Of a DNA stretch of 64,000 nucleotides, positions 32,547 through 41,422 are shown in pieces. The DNA lies in the NCBI RefSeq assembly GCF_900091315.1, contig NZ_FLSP01000023.1, positions 33,483 to 97,482 of the forward strand, in the 5' to 3' direction. The position numbers and the translations under genes were made by a program. The notes under the pieces are model-generated. The model searched no databases and was not told where the DNA came from. It saw nothing but the letters and a program-made list of their open reading frames with translations. The number at the start of each line of letters is the position of its first letter. The first letter of the stretch is position 1. The DNA is from Streptomyces sp. DI166. Lineage in GTDB: Bacteria > Actinomycetota > Actinomycetes > Streptomycetales > Streptomycetaceae.

Positions 32547-33224
32547 GTGTTCGACTTTCTTTCTGACTATGACGACCCGAGCCTGCTCGGCGCCTTCTGG
32601 GTGACGGTGCAGCTCACATTCCTCTCGGCCGTCGGTTCCCTGATCTGGGGAACTTTGCTGGCGGCCATGCGGGTCAGCCCTGTTCCGCTCATGCGCGGTT
32701 TCGGCGCGGCCTACGTGAACATCGTCCGCAACATTCCTCTCACTGTCATCATCGTCTTCACCTCTCTCGGCCTGGCCGACATCTTCGGCGTGGCGTTGGG
32801 CGCGCCCGACGACTTCGAAGTCAAGTACTTCCGGCTGGCCGTCCTCGGTCTGGTCGCCTACACCGCCGCGTTCGTCTGCGAGGCGATCCGATCCGGCATC
32901 AACACGGTGCCCGTCGGACAGGCGGAGGCGGCACGCGCGATCGGGCTGAGCTTCAGTCAAGTGCTCAGGCTCATCGTGCTGCCGCAGGCCTTCCGCTCGG
33001 TCATCGGTCCCCTGGCCAATGTGCTGATCGCATTGACCAAGAACACGACCGTGGCGGCCACCATCGGTGTGGCAGAAGCCGCCTTGCTGATGAAGGAAAT
33101 GATCGAGAACGAGGCGCAGGTGCTGCTCATCGGTGCGATCTTCGCCTTCGGGTTCATCGTACTGACCCTGCCCACCGGCCTGTTCCTCGGCTGGCTGAGC
33201 AAGCGACTGGCGGTGAAGCGATGA
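32547..33224 (+). CDS. gluC: Glutamate ABC transporter permease GluC
   Basis: 225 residues from a GTG at 32547 (cgggagatc upstream). The open frame extends to 32478, but homology begins at VFDFLSDYD. It has four or five membrane helices and the HisMQ-type permease signature EAARAIGLSFSQVLRLIVLPQAF (EAA loop, contact to GluA). It overlaps gluD by 4 nt (ATGA), indicating translational coupling. Confidence 0.95.
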   Translation: MFDFLSDYDDPSLLGAFWVTVQLTFLSAVGSLIWGTLLAAMRVSPVPLMRGFGAAYVNIVRNIPLTVIIVFTSLGLADIFGVALGAPDDFEVKYFRLAVLGLVAYTAAFVCEAIRSGINTVPVGQAEAARAIGLSFSQVLRLIVLPQAFRSVIGPLANVLIALTKNTTVAATIGVAEAALLMKEMIENEAQVLLIGAIFAFGFIVLTLPTGLFLGWLSKRLAVKR

Positions 33225-34129
33225 CGTCCGTTCTCTACGACGCCCCCGGCCCCAAGGCCAAGCGGCGCAACGTGATCTTCTCTGTGGTCTTCTTCGTCCT
33301 GCTCGCCCTGCTGCTGTGGTGGGTCTGGCAGGTGATGGACGACAAGGGCCAGCTGAGGTGGGCCCTGTGGAAGCCCTTCACCACTTCCGAGGCCTGGACG
33401 ACCTATCTGCTGCCCGGGCTGGCCAACACTTTGAAGGCCGCCGCGCTGTCCATGGTCATCGCTCTTCCGTTGGGCGCTGTCCTCGGCATCGCCCGGATGT
33501 CCGATCACCGCTGGGTGCGTGTGCCGGCGGGCGCGGTGGTGGAGTTCTTCCGCGCCATCCCGGTGCTGCTGCTGATGCTGTTCGCGAACGAGTTCTACGT
33601 CCGCTACATCGAGATCCCCAGCGCCTCCCGGCCTCTGTACGCGGTCGTCACCGGCCTGGTGCTCTACAACGCGTCGGTCCTGGCCGAGGTCGTACGTGCC
33701 GGCATCCTGTCCCTGCCCAAGGGACAGACGGAGGCAGCCCAGGCGATCGGTCTGCGCAAGGGCCAGACGATGTCGAGCATTCTCCTGCCGCAGGCGGTCA
33801 CTGCGATGCTCCCGGCGATCGTGAGCCAGCTGGTCGTCATCGTGAAGGACACCGCGTTGGGCGGCGTGATGCTCGGCTTCACCGAGCTGCTGAGCGAGCG
33901 CTCCACACTCGCGGCCAACTACGCGAACGTCATCCCGAGCTTCATCGTGGTGGCGGTCATCTTCATCGTCCTCAACTTCATCCTGACCAGCTTCGCGAGC
34001 TGGCTGGAGGGCAGGCTGCGGCGCAGCAAGCGCTCCACCGGGGCGGTGCTGGGCGCGGAGGAAGTGGACGAGCTGAACGCCGCGGAGATCGGCACCCCCC
34101 GCGGCACCAAGGCCGCCGACGGCACCTGA
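33221..34129 (+). CDS. gluD: Glutamate ABC transporter permease GluD
   Basis: 302 residues from the ATG at 33221, overlapping the gluC stop. The protein has an N-terminal TM after a basic stretch, then a permease domain with EAAQAIGLRKGQTMSSILLPQAV as the coupling loop and several helices (VIALPLGAVLGIA, FIVVAVIFIVLNFIL). The cytoplasmic tail of about 40 polar residues is longer than in GluC. It is the last gene of the operon and is followed by a strong hairpin. Confidence 0.95.
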   Translation: MTSVLYDAPGPKAKRRNVIFSVVFFVLLALLLWWVWQVMDDKGQLRWALWKPFTTSEAWTTYLLPGLANTLKAAALSMVIALPLGAVLGIARMSDHRWVRVPAGAVVEFFRAIPVLLLMLFANEFYVRYIEIPSASRPLYAVVTGLVLYNASVLAEVVRAGILSLPKGQTEAAQAIGLRKGQTMSSILLPQAVTAMLPAIVSQLVVIVKDTALGGVMLGFTELLSERSTLAANYANVIPSFIVVAVIFIVLNFILTSFASWLEGRLRRSKRSTGAVLGAEEVDELNAAEIGTPRGTKAADGT

Positions 34130-34178
34130 CGGCCGGTCAAGTGACCTGAGCGACACCCGAAGCACGGTGTGAACGACA

Positions 34179-34210
34179 CGAAGGCAGTGGCATGATCGCC
34201 ACTGCCTTCG
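34179..34210. terminator. gluABCD terminator
   Basis: Perfect 13-bp stem cgaaggcagtggc (34179-34191) / gccactgccttcg (34198-34210) with a 6-base loop. It is flanked by a second, outer complementary pair (tcaagtgacc near 34138-34147 and ggtcacttga at 34210-34219), giving a nested structure. Confidence 0.83.
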
Positions 34211-34328
34211 GTCACTTGACGCAAGCACCGGCAATAGGTTGCATACGTTCTGTGATCGTGCACCCTGCTCAAACCTCCTGTTCACACCTGTCCCTGGGGA
34301 CACCGCCGCGGGCAGGGGGCACCTCGCC

Positions 34329-35969
34329 GTGGACCCGGTGATCATCGTCGGAGCGGGGCCCGTCGGGCTCACGCTCGCCCTTGCGCTGGCGCGCCAGGAG
34401 GTGCCGTCGGTCGTCCTCGACGAGGGACCCGGCAAGGACGAACCCCGCCTCGCGCGCACCGTCGTACTGCGCGAGGACACCGCCGCCCTCATGGAGCGGC
34501 TCACCGGTCTGCCGATGGCGCAGGCCGGCTGCCGTTGGGCCGGATGGCGGTCCATGCGGCGCAGGCAGGTGATGCGCCGGGTGTCCTTCTGCACCCCTCC
34601 CCCGGACGAGACCGTCGCCGAGGACGTCTCCTACAAGCCCGCCGCGCCCGTGCACATCGCCCAGCACGTCCTGACCGGCGCCCTGCGTGCGGCGCTGGCC
34701 GGTGAGTCCCTGGTGCGGATCGTGGTGGACAGCCGCGTCGACGGCATCGAACAGGAGTCCTCCGGCGTCAGCGCGCACACCCGCGGCGCCAAGGGCACCT
34801 GGTGGCGCGGCAGTTACCTGGTCGGCTGCGACGGCCCCCGCTCCACCGTCCGCAAGCTCCAGGACATCCGCTTCCCCGGCCGTACGGCGGTCGAACGGCA
34901 CGCCGTCGCCACCCTGCGCGCCGAACTGCCCTGGTCCGGTGAAGCGTTGCTGCACCGGATGCCGCCGTGGCGGACGACGGGGCCGTCGGCCGGGGAGATC
35001 ACCGCGCGTCCGCTGCCGGGCGGCGCGTGGCGGCTGGACTGGCTGCTCCCGCCGGGCAAGGACCTGGTCACTCCGGAGCTGCTGGTGGCGCGCGTCCGGG
35101 AGACCCTCGCGGGCTGGTCGGACGGCCCGACCCCGGCGTACGAACTCCTCGACACCGGCGTGCACACCGTGCACCACCGGCTGGCGCGGCGCTGGCGGGT
35201 CGGGCGGGTGTTCCTCGCCGGGGACGCGGCGCACCTGCTTGGGGCGCTCGGCACGCACGGGCTCGACGAGGGGCTCAGGGACGCCGACAACCTCGCCTGG
35301 AAGCTGGCGCTGGCCTGGCATCACGGGCCGCGCGAGGCGCTGCTGGACAGCTACCAGACGGAGCGGCGCGCCGTCGTCGCCGCCCGGCTGCGCGCCGCCG
35401 ACCAGGCACTTCCGCTGCTGCGCGGGGGCGGCGGGCTGCGCGCGTACGTCCCCGGCTCGGCCCGGGGCCATGACACGCTGCTCGCCGAGGGCCACCTGGG
35501 GCACGGCGCGCTCGGTGCGCCGGGGGCGTACGCCGACTCGCCGCTCGCACCCCGGCATCTGGAGGGCGAGGTCTCCGTCGACACAGCGGTGGGAGCGCCG
35601 GTCGCCGATGTACGGGTGACCGCGGAGGACGGCTCGTTCGTACGGCTGCGGGACCGGCTGGGGCGGGGCGCGCTGCTGGTGCTGCTGATCGCGCCGGGCA
35701 CGGGGGTGTGGGACCGCAAGCACTGGGTGACCGCCGGGATCATGCCCCGGCTGGCGGCGGCCGTGGCGGCGCTGCCGCATCCGGCGGAGCTGCTGGTCGC
35801 CGAGACCTACCCGGGTGCGCCGGCGCACAGCGTGCTGCTCATCCGGCCCGACGGCCACCTGGTCACGGCGCTCGGCGGGGTGCGTCCGGCCGACCTGTAC
35901 GCCGCCGCGGAGGCCACGCTGGGCGGTCCGGTGGAGTCGGGGGCGCAGGCCACGGCGGGGTCGCGCTGA
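34329..35969 (+). CDS. FAD-dependent aromatic monooxygenase (PHBH-type)
   Basis: 546 residues from a GTG at 34329; the ribosome site (gcaggggg, 11-18 nt upstream) is not ideal, so the start is tentative. Rossmann GxGxxG in PVIIVGAGPVGLTLALAL, the DG motif in YLVGCDGPRSTVRK, and the FAD phosphate-binding GD motif in RVFLAGDAAHLLGALGTHGLDEGLRDADNLAWKL. The C-terminal thioredoxin-like domain is as in phenol/PHBH-type hydroxylases. It resembles RdmE/PgaE-like and catabolic hydroxylases, but no ring-cleavage or polyketide genes lie nearby. The substrate is unknown. Confidence 0.88.
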   Translation: MDPVIIVGAGPVGLTLALALARQEVPSVVLDEGPGKDEPRLARTVVLREDTAALMERLTGLPMAQAGCRWAGWRSMRRRQVMRRVSFCTPPPDETVAEDVSYKPAAPVHIAQHVLTGALRAALAGESLVRIVVDSRVDGIEQESSGVSAHTRGAKGTWWRGSYLVGCDGPRSTVRKLQDIRFPGRTAVERHAVATLRAELPWSGEALLHRMPPWRTTGPSAGEITARPLPGGAWRLDWLLPPGKDLVTPELLVARVRETLAGWSDGPTPAYELLDTGVHTVHHRLARRWRVGRVFLAGDAAHLLGALGTHGLDEGLRDADNLAWKLALAWHHGPREALLDSYQTERRAVVAARLRAADQALPLLRGGGGLRAYVPGSARGHDTLLAEGHLGHGALGAPGAYADSPLAPRHLEGEVSVDTAVGAPVADVRVTAEDGSFVRLRDRLGRGALLVLLIAPGTGVWDRKHWVTAGIMPRLAAAVAALPHPAELLVAETYPGAPAHSVLLIRPDGHLVTALGGVRPADLYAAAEATLGGPVESGAQATAGSR

Positions 35970-36008
35970 ACGGTTCCGGCGCTGCTGTGTCCACATTCTG
36001 ATGGTGAG

Positions 36009-36037
36009 TTGACCGCCCCGGACGGTCATGGTGTACT
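36009..36037 (+). promoter_or_regulatory. Putative promoter of the cysteine leader operon
   Basis: TTGACC (36009-36014), a 17-bp spacer, then TGTACT (36032-36037). A start 7-8 bp beyond the -10 would fall on or next to the leader-peptide ATG at 36045, implying a leaderless transcript. The -35 is near consensus; the -10 is a weaker match. Confidence 0.5.
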
Positions 36038-36044
36038 CCGCACC

Positions 36045-36131
36045 ATGACCGACACCTGCGTGCACTTGTGGCGGAAGGTCCATGTGGACCTCGTCCGCTA
36101 CGCGGGCTGCATGTGTACCCGGTCCTGCTGA
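36045..36131 (+). CDS. Cysteine-rich regulatory leader peptide
   Basis: 28 codons from the ATG at 36045 to TGA at 36129-36131. Four Cys codons occur at positions 5, 22, 24 and 28, in the context HVDLVRYAGCMCTR. This V-D-L-R/V-R-x-A-G-C-x-C pattern is that of the actinobacterial putative leader peptides found ahead of sulfur and cysteine genes. It is followed 79 bp later by cysteine dioxygenase. In the spacer, ttcgcgcgc (36150-36158) and gcgcgc...cgcgaa (up to 36190) can pair as a GC-rich hairpin. The likely role is in cis: ribosome stalling at Cys codons, when charged tRNA-Cys is scarce, would change the fold and so expression of the Cys-degrading genes. The mechanism is inferred. Confidence 0.8.
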   Translation: MTDTCVHLWRKVHVDLVRYAGCMCTRSC

Positions 36132-36210
36132 ATTCGCATCCCTCTCTCCTTCGCGCGCACCGCTGTCGTGCCGTCGCGCGCACTCGCGAACCCTCATCAG
36201 GACGGTTGAA

Positions 36211-36753
36211 GTGTCTGCGTTTCCCCCTTCCGCTGTAGCCCGCACTGCTGCCCAGTCCGCCGCTCCTACGCAGACGGACCTCCTCGAATTCGCCCGGCGC
36301 ACGGCTGCCGACGCCGAGCTGATCGCCTCCCTTCCGCTCGACCCCGAGGGCCGTACCTGGGTACGCCTGGACGGCCCCGGTGGCAGCGAGGCCTGGCTGA
36401 TCGGCTGGCCGCCCGGCACGGGTACCGGCTGGCACGATCACGCGGACTCCGTCGGCGCGTTCGTGACGGCGGCCGGTGAGCTGAAGGAGAACTCGCTCGC
36501 CGCCCGGCTGCCCACGGACGGCTGGAAGACCCTGGAACTGAGCGAGGACGTCGACCGGGAGCGCCGCCTTCCGGCCGGGCAGGGCCGCCCCTTCGGCCGC
36601 CACCATGTCCACGAAGTGCTCAACGAGTCGACGGACCGGCACGCGATCTCCGTGCATGCCTACTACCCACCGCTGCCCCGCATCCGCCGCTACAGCCGCA
36701 CCGGTCCGATCCTGCGTCTGGAGCAGGTGGAGCGTCCGGAGGACTGGCAGTGA
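36211..36753 (+). CDS. Cysteine dioxygenase
   Basis: Oxidises cysteine to cysteine sulfinate with a non-haem iron; cupin fold, 180 residues. The GTG at 36211 has aggacggttgaa upstream. Iron ligands: His75 and His77 (GTGWHDHADS) and His134 (RHHVHEV). Family type I CDO of bacterial length. It is preceded by the Cys-rich leader peptide and overlaps the rhodanese gene by 4 nt, so the unit is a small cysteine-sulfur catabolic operon. Confidence 0.93.
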   Translation: MSAFPPSAVARTAAQSAAPTQTDLLEFARRTAADAELIASLPLDPEGRTWVRLDGPGGSEAWLIGWPPGTGTGWHDHADSVGAFVTAAGELKENSLAARLPTDGWKTLELSEDVDRERRLPAGQGRPFGRHHVHEVLNESTDRHAISVHAYYPPLPRIRRYSRTGPILRLEQVERPEDWQ

Positions 36754-37193
36754 GCGGGGGACCGGCAGTGAGCGCGGGCGGCGAACAGCCGGTCGGGATC
36801 GACGAGTTGCTGGACCGCGTCCGCGCGACCTACGCACGCGTGGAGCCCCGCGAGGCCTACGAGGCCGCCCGCTCCAGTGAGGCGCTGCTGGTGGACATCC
36901 GGTACGCGGCTCTGCGGGAGCGGGACGGGCTGATCCCCGGCGCGCTGGTGGTCGAGCGCAACGAACTGGAGTGGCGCCTGGACCCGCGGGGCAGCCACCG
37001 CCTCCCGGAGGCCGACAGCCACGACCTGCGGGTGGTGGTCATCTGCAACGAGGGCTACGCCTCCAGCCTGGCGGCGGAGTCCCTGCACCGGCTGGGTCTG
37101 CACCGGGCGACCGATCTGACGGGCGGTTTCCAGGCGTGGCGGGCGGCGGGGTTGCCGGTGACGGTGCCCGAGGGGGCGCCGGAGGAGCAGTAG
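36750..37193 (+). CDS. Rhodanese-like sulfurtransferase
   Basis: 147 residues. A GTG start at 36750 overlaps the cysteine dioxygenase stop (GTGA). A second in-frame GTG at 36768 is also possible. Single rhodanese domain: VDIRYAALRERDGLIPGALVVERNELEW, active-site Cys in VVVICNEGYASSLAAESL, DLTGGFQAWRAAGLPV. It probably handles sulfane sulfur from cysteine breakdown. It is convergent with recX. Confidence 0.92.
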   Translation: MSGGPAVSAGGEQPVGIDELLDRVRATYARVEPREAYEAARSSEALLVDIRYAALRERDGLIPGALVVERNELEWRLDPRGSHRLPEADSHDLRVVVICNEGYASSLAAESLHRLGLHRATDLTGGFQAWRAAGLPVTVPEGAPEEQ

Positions 37194-37232
37194 CGCTGCC
37201 GGGGCCGCGCGGGGCGCGTGATCCGCACCGTA

Positions 37233-37296
37233 GGAAACGCGTCTCTGCTCCGCAGGAAGCACGTCTCTGCTCCGTAGGAGGCGCGTCTCCGCCCCC
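37233..37296. repeat. 22-bp tandem repeat, three units
   Basis: Units starting at 37233, 37255 and 37277 share gga(a/g)(a/g)c(g/a)cgtctctgctccg(c/t)a; the third is degenerate and ends at the recX stop. It fills the gap between the convergent rhodanese and recX genes. No hairpin terminator is seen here. Confidence 0.72.
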
Positions 37297-37297
37297 C

Positions 37298-38149
37298 TCA
37301 GTACCCCTCGTCCTCCAAGAACTCCGTGTCCTCCCCCTCTGCCTCCAGTGCCTGGCGGACCACGCGCAGGGCCATCCCCTCGGGGTACCCCTTGCGGGCG
37401 AGCATCCCGGCGAGGCGGCGCAGGCGCTTGTCGCGGTCGAGGCCGCGGGTGGAGCGGAGTTTGCGGTCGACGAGTTCGCGCGCGGTCGCCTCCTCCTGCT
37501 CGGAGTCGAGCTGGGCGACGGCCGCGTCGATGAGGGCGGAGTCGACGCCCTTGGTGCGCAGTTCCTGGGCGAGGGCGCGCCGGGCGAGGCCGCGTCCGTG
37601 GTGCCGGGACTCCACCCAGGCGTCCGCGAACGCGCTGTCGTTGATCAGCCCGACCTCCTCGAACCGCGACAGCACCTCCTCGGCCGCCTCGTCCGGGATC
37701 TCCCGCTTGCGCAGGGCGTCGGCGAGCTGCTTGCGGGTGCGCGGAGTCCCGGTGAGCAGGCGCAGGCAGATCGCCCGTGCCCGCTCCACCGGGTCCCCCG
37801 GGGGCTCCCCCTCCTCGGCCCTCGACGAGGCTGAGGTGCCTCCGTCCTCACCGGACGGCTCGTCGCGACCGCGCCGACGGCGCCCCCGGGCGCCGCCCGC
37901 GCCACGAGCCCCGCCGGCTCTCCGGCGCGTACCACCGGCGAGCTCATCGGCCTGCGACGCCGGGTCACCGTCTGCCCGGTGCCCGCCGCCGTACGCTCCG
38001 TCCATACCCGGGACGCCGCCTGCGCCGTACGGCCCGTGCTCGCCGTAGGCGTCGCCGTCCCGGTCCGTGGAGCCTCGGACACCTCGCCCGCCCCGCTCCC
38101 CCGGCGGGTCGGGCCGGGTGTACTCGGCCCAGTCGGTTCGTCGTGTCAC
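37298..38149 (-). CDS. recX: Recombination regulator RecX
   Basis: 283 residues from a GTG at 38147-38149, 4 bp after the recA stop, so probably translated from the recA transcript. Residues 1-125 are a disordered Gly/Arg/Glu-rich extension. The RecX three-helix repeats follow from about 130: ARAICLRLLTGTPRTRKQLADAL, VGLINDSAFADAWVESR, GLARRALAQELRTKGV and GLDRDKRLRRLAGMLARKGYPEGMAL. It modulates RecA filaments. The long extension is common in streptomycete RecX. Confidence 0.95.
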   Translation of the reverse strand: MTRRTDWAEYTRPDPPGERGGRGVRGSTDRDGDAYGEHGPYGAGGVPGMDGAYGGGHRADGDPASQADELAGGTRRRAGGARGAGGARGRRRRGRDEPSGEDGGTSASSRAEEGEPPGDPVERARAICLRLLTGTPRTRKQLADALRKREIPDEAAEEVLSRFEEVGLINDSAFADAWVESRHHGRGLARRALAQELRTKGVDSALIDAAVAQLDSEQEEATARELVDRKLRSTRGLDRDKRLRRLAGMLARKGYPEGMALRVVRQALEAEGEDTEFLEDEGY

Positions 38150-38153
38150 GGGG

Positions 38154-39278
38154 TCAGCTCTTGGCGGCGGCGGCCTTGGTCTTGGAGGCCTTGGCCGTGG
38201 CCGGAGCGGGCACCGTCTTGGCGTCGGCCGCGGCGGCGGAACCCGCGGCGTCCGCACCCGGCTCGGCGGCCGGCTCCTCCGGACGCACGCCGACGCCCAG
38301 CTTCTCCTTGATCTTCTTCTCGATCTCGTTGGCGAGGTCGGGGTTGTCCTTCAGGAAGTTGCGCGCGTTCTCCTTGCCCTGGCCGAGCTGGTCGCCCTCG
38401 TACGTGTACCAGGCGCCGGCCTTGCGCACGAAGCCGTGCTCCACACCCATGTCGATCAGGCCGCCCTCGCGGCTGATGCCCTGGCCGTAGAGGATGTCGA
38501 ACTCGGCCTGCTTGAACGGCGGCGCGACCTTGTTCTTGACGACCTTGCAGCGGGTGCGGTTGCCGACCGCCTCGGTGCCGTCCTTCAGGGTCTCGATGCG
38601 GCGGATGTCGATACGCACCGAGGCGTAGAACTTCAGCGCCCGGCCACCGGTCGTGGTCTCCGGGGAGCCGAACATCACGCCGATCTTCTCGCGCAGCTGG
38701 TTGATGAAGATGGCGGTGGTCTTGGACTGGTTGAGCGCGCTGGTGATCTTCCGCAGCGCCTGGCTCATCAGACGGGCCTGCAGACCCACGTGGCTGTCGC
38801 CCATCTCGCCCTCGATCTCCGCGCGCGGGACGAGCGCGGCGACGGAGTCGATGACGATGAGGTCGAGGGCGCCGGAGCGGACCAGCATGTCCACGATCTC
38901 CAGAGCCTGCTCGCCGTTGTCCGGCTGGGACAGGATGAGGTTGTCGATGTCGACACCGAGCTTCTTGGCGTACTCGGGGTCCAGGGCGTGCTCGGCGTCC
39001 ACGAAGGCGACCTGGCCGCCCGCCTTCTGGGCGTTCGCCACCGCGTGCAGGGTCAGGGTCGTCTTGCCGGAGGACTCCGGTCCGTAGATCTCGACGACAC
39101 GGCCGCGCGGCAGGCCGCCGACGCCGAGGGCCACGTCGAGCGCGGTCGACCCGGTCGGGATGACCTCGATGGGCTCCTTCGAGCGCTCGCCCATGCGCAT
39201 GACCGCGCCCTTGCCGAATTGCCGTTCAATCTGTGCGAGCGCGGCATCCAGGGCCTTCTCGCGGTCGGTTCCTGCCAT
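38154..39278 (-). CDS. recA: Recombinase RecA
   Basis: 374 residues from the ATG at 39276-39278 ([20 protein letters not shown]); a longer frame to 39344 has no support. Walker [10 protein letters not shown], Walker [16 protein letters not shown]-binding loops around [35 protein letters not shown], and an Ala/Lys-rich C-terminal tail typical of Streptomyces. An SOS box at 39443-39454 lies 165 bp upstream. It drives recombination and LexA/SOS activation together with recX, 4 bp downstream. Confidence 0.99.
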   Translation of the reverse strand: MAGTDREKALDAALAQIERQFGKGAVMRMGERSKEPIEVIPTGSTALDVALGVGGLPRGRVVEIYGPESSGKTTLTLHAVANAQKAGGQVAFVDAEHALDPEYAKKLGVDIDNLILSQPDNGEQALEIVDMLVRSGALDLIVIDSVAALVPRAEIEGEMGDSHVGLQARLMSQALRKITSALNQSKTTAIFINQLREKIGVMFGSPETTTGGRALKFYASVRIDIRRIETLKDGTEAVGNRTRCKVVKNKVAPPFKQAEFDILYGQGISREGGLIDMGVEHGFVRKAGAWYTYEGDQLGQGKENARNFLKDNPDLANEIEKKIKEKLGVGVRPEEPAAEPGADAAGSAAAADAKTVPAPATAKASKTKAAAAKS

Positions 39279-39442
39279 GGGTTCCACCCGATTTGCTTGA
39301 GTCGATCGCTTCACGTCAAAGACGCTAACGCCTGCCACTGACAATGCGCCCCGACGCCCGTCCGGCCTGTGGATAACTCGGGCACTTCACCACCGAAACC
39401 ATGGCAAAACACCCGCCGTGAACCCTGCCGGAGCCTCCATAA

Positions 39443-39454
39443 GAATGGATGTTC
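39443..39454. promoter_or_regulatory. LexA (SOS) box of recA
   Basis: Minus-strand reading GAACATCCATTC, preceded by TC: a degenerate form of GAAC-N4-GTTC (one mismatch in the second half). The same sequence has, as I recall, been noted upstream of other streptomycete recA genes. It is 165 bp from the recA start. Confidence 0.75.
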
Positions 39455-39533
39455 GATTTTCGTGTCAAGCGCACCACGCGGGGCGCGGCAGCGGGCTTGA
39501 ACACGGGGGTGACGACAGTTCTATGGTGCAGTC

Positions 39534-40106
39534 ATGACCATCGAGGTGCGCCCGGCGTCGGTCTTCGAGGACGTCCGGGCCGTGCTCGGCCCGAAGTCAC
39601 CGAACGCCAACGTCTGCTGGTGTCTGAGCTACCGGATCCCCTCCAGGCTCAACAACGAACTGCGCGGACCGGCCCGCGGCGAGTACGTCGCCGAGCTGTG
39701 CCGCGCCGAACCGCCGCCCGGGGTACTCGCCTACGACGGCGACGAGCCGGTCGGCTGGGCCGCGGTGGCCCCGCGCGCGGACACGACCTTCGCCCGCAAC
39801 CGCAAGATCCCGCACGTCGACGACCTGCCGGTCTGGTCGCTGTGGTGCGTCCGGGTCCGCCCCGGCCACCGCAAGCAGGGCATCTCCCACGCCCTCATCT
39901 CGGGAGCGGTGGAGTTCGCCCGCGCCCACGGCGCGCCGGTCGTGGAGGCGTACCCCCTCGACAACGGCGACGCCAGGGTCGACCTGACGATGGCCTACGC
40001 AGGGCTGCGCAAGAACTTCGAGCGCGCCGGGTTCGTCCACGTCGCCGACACCACCTCGCTGCTGGCCGGACACCCCCGCGTCCTGATGCGGCTCGACCTG
40101 CGCTGA
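39534..40106 (+). CDS. GNAT-family N-acetyltransferase
   Basis: 190 residues from the ATG at 39534. The acetyl-CoA motif A region is WSLWCVRVRPGHRKQGISHALISGAVEFARAHGA; other blocks are GVLAYDGDEPVGWAAVAPRADT and a Cys-Trp-Cys (NVCWCLSYR) near the N-terminus. This type (with CWC and the FERAGF end) is widespread in actinobacteria without an assigned substrate. It is alone on the plus strand, convergent with the AI-2E family gene (stops 6 bp apart). Confidence 0.88.
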   Translation: MTIEVRPASVFEDVRAVLGPKSPNANVCWCLSYRIPSRLNNELRGPARGEYVAELCRAEPPPGVLAYDGDEPVGWAAVAPRADTTFARNRKIPHVDDLPVWSLWCVRVRPGHRKQGISHALISGAVEFARAHGAPVVEAYPLDNGDARVDLTMAYAGLRKNFERAGFVHVADTTSLLAGHPRVLMRLDLR

Positions 40107-40112
40107 AGAAGG

Positions 40113-41369
40113 TCAGCCCTCGCCGGACCCCGGCGCCTCGGCGGGCTGTCCCTCCGGCCGCAGCCAGGCACGCGCGCGTGCCACCAGGCTCGGCCGCGAG
40201 TCGCGGCCGCGGTGCCCCTGCACACGCGGGTCGTCGGTCACGTCGTACCGCTTTACATAGGCGCCCAGGAACGCCTGGAGGGTGGCGACCGCCGGAATCG
40301 CGATCAGGGCGCCCACCGCGCCCAGGAGCGCGGTGCCGGCTATGACGGAGCCGAAGGCCACCGCGGGATGCAGGTCGACGGTCTTCGCGGTCAGCTTCGG
40401 CTGGAGCAGGTAGTTCTCGAACTGCTGGTACACCACCACGAAGACCAGCACCCACAGCGCGTACCAGGGATCGACCGTGAAGGCGATCAGCATGGGCAGG
40501 GCGCCCGCGAGATACGTGCCGATGGTGGGGATGAACTGCGAGACCAGACCCACCCAGACGGCGAGCACGGGCGCGTACGGCACCTCCAGGGACTGGAGCA
40601 GGATGTAGTGCGCGATCCCGGAGATCAGCGCCATCAGTCCGCGGGAGTACAGGTAGCCGCCGGTCTTGTTCACCGCGATCTCCCACGCGCGCAGCACCTC
40701 GGCCTGCTTGGCGGGCGGCAGCACGGAGCACAGGGCGCGGCGCAGACGCGGGCCGTCCGCGGCGAAGTAGAACGAGAACAGCGTGATCGTCAGCAGCTGG
40801 AAGAGACCGCCGAGGACCTGCGCGGAGACGTCGAGGACGCCGGTGGCGCTGTTCTGCACGTAGTTGCGCAGCCAGTCCGAGCGCAGCAGCCCCTCCTGGA
40901 TGTCCACCCGCTTCAGCTCGGTGTCGAAGTGGGTGTTGATCCAGTTGATGACCGAGTCGAGGTACTCCGGGAAGTCCTCGACCATGGTGACGATCTGGCC
41001 CGCCAGCATCGAGCCCATCAACGTGACGAACCCGGCGGAGGCGACCATCACGGTGAGGAACACCAGCGCGGTGGCCAGGCCCCGGCGTATCCCGCGGGCG
41101 GCCATCCAGCTCACCGCGGGCTCGACGGCCAGCGCCAGGAAGAACGCGATGAGAACGTTGATCAGCAGCCCGGTCAGCTGGTGGAAGGCCCAGCTGCCGA
41201 ACTGGAAGGCGCCGACGAGCGCGAGCGCCAGCACCATCGCGCGCGGGAGCCAGCGCGGCATGCGGTCGTTCGGCCGCGCCGCGCCGCCGGCCGGGGGCCG
41301 CGGGTGCGGCGTCGTGCCGGTCGGGGTGCTGTCCTGGGCGAGCTGCCCGGTGTCGTCGGTGGGTGCCAC
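40113..41369 (-). CDS. AI-2E family membrane transporter
   Basis: 418 residues from a GTG at 41367-41369; the start is uncertain (another GTG at 41385-41387) and no strong ribosome site is seen. PF01594-like plan: about eight TM segments, e.g. LLINVLIAFFLALAVEPAVSWMA, LATALVFLTVMVASAGFV and LLTITLFSFYFA, and the conserved FIPTIGTYLAGALPMLIAF plus QQFENYLLQPKLTAKTVDLHPAVAFGSVIAGTALLGAVGALIAIP. It has a cytoplasmic Arg-rich tail. Family members include TqsA-type and Na+/H+ exchanger-like proteins; the cargo cannot be inferred here. Confidence 0.9.
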   Translation of the reverse strand: MAPTDDTGQLAQDSTPTGTTPHPRPPAGGAARPNDRMPRWLPRAMVLALALVGAFQFGSWAFHQLTGLLINVLIAFFLALAVEPAVSWMAARGIRRGLATALVFLTVMVASAGFVTLMGSMLAGQIVTMVEDFPEYLDSVINWINTHFDTELKRVDIQEGLLRSDWLRNYVQNSATGVLDVSAQVLGGLFQLLTITLFSFYFAADGPRLRRALCSVLPPAKQAEVLRAWEIAVNKTGGYLYSRGLMALISGIAHYILLQSLEVPYAPVLAVWVGLVSQFIPTIGTYLAGALPMLIAFTVDPWYALWVLVFVVVYQQFENYLLQPKLTAKTVDLHPAVAFGSVIAGTALLGAVGALIAIPAVATLQAFLGAYVKRYDVTDDPRVQGHRGRDSRPSLVARARAWLRPEGQPAEAPGSGEG

Positions 41370-41422
41370 GGAGCAAGTCTCACCCACGCCACCGACAATC
41401 GGGACCGCCCTGTGATCCTCGT

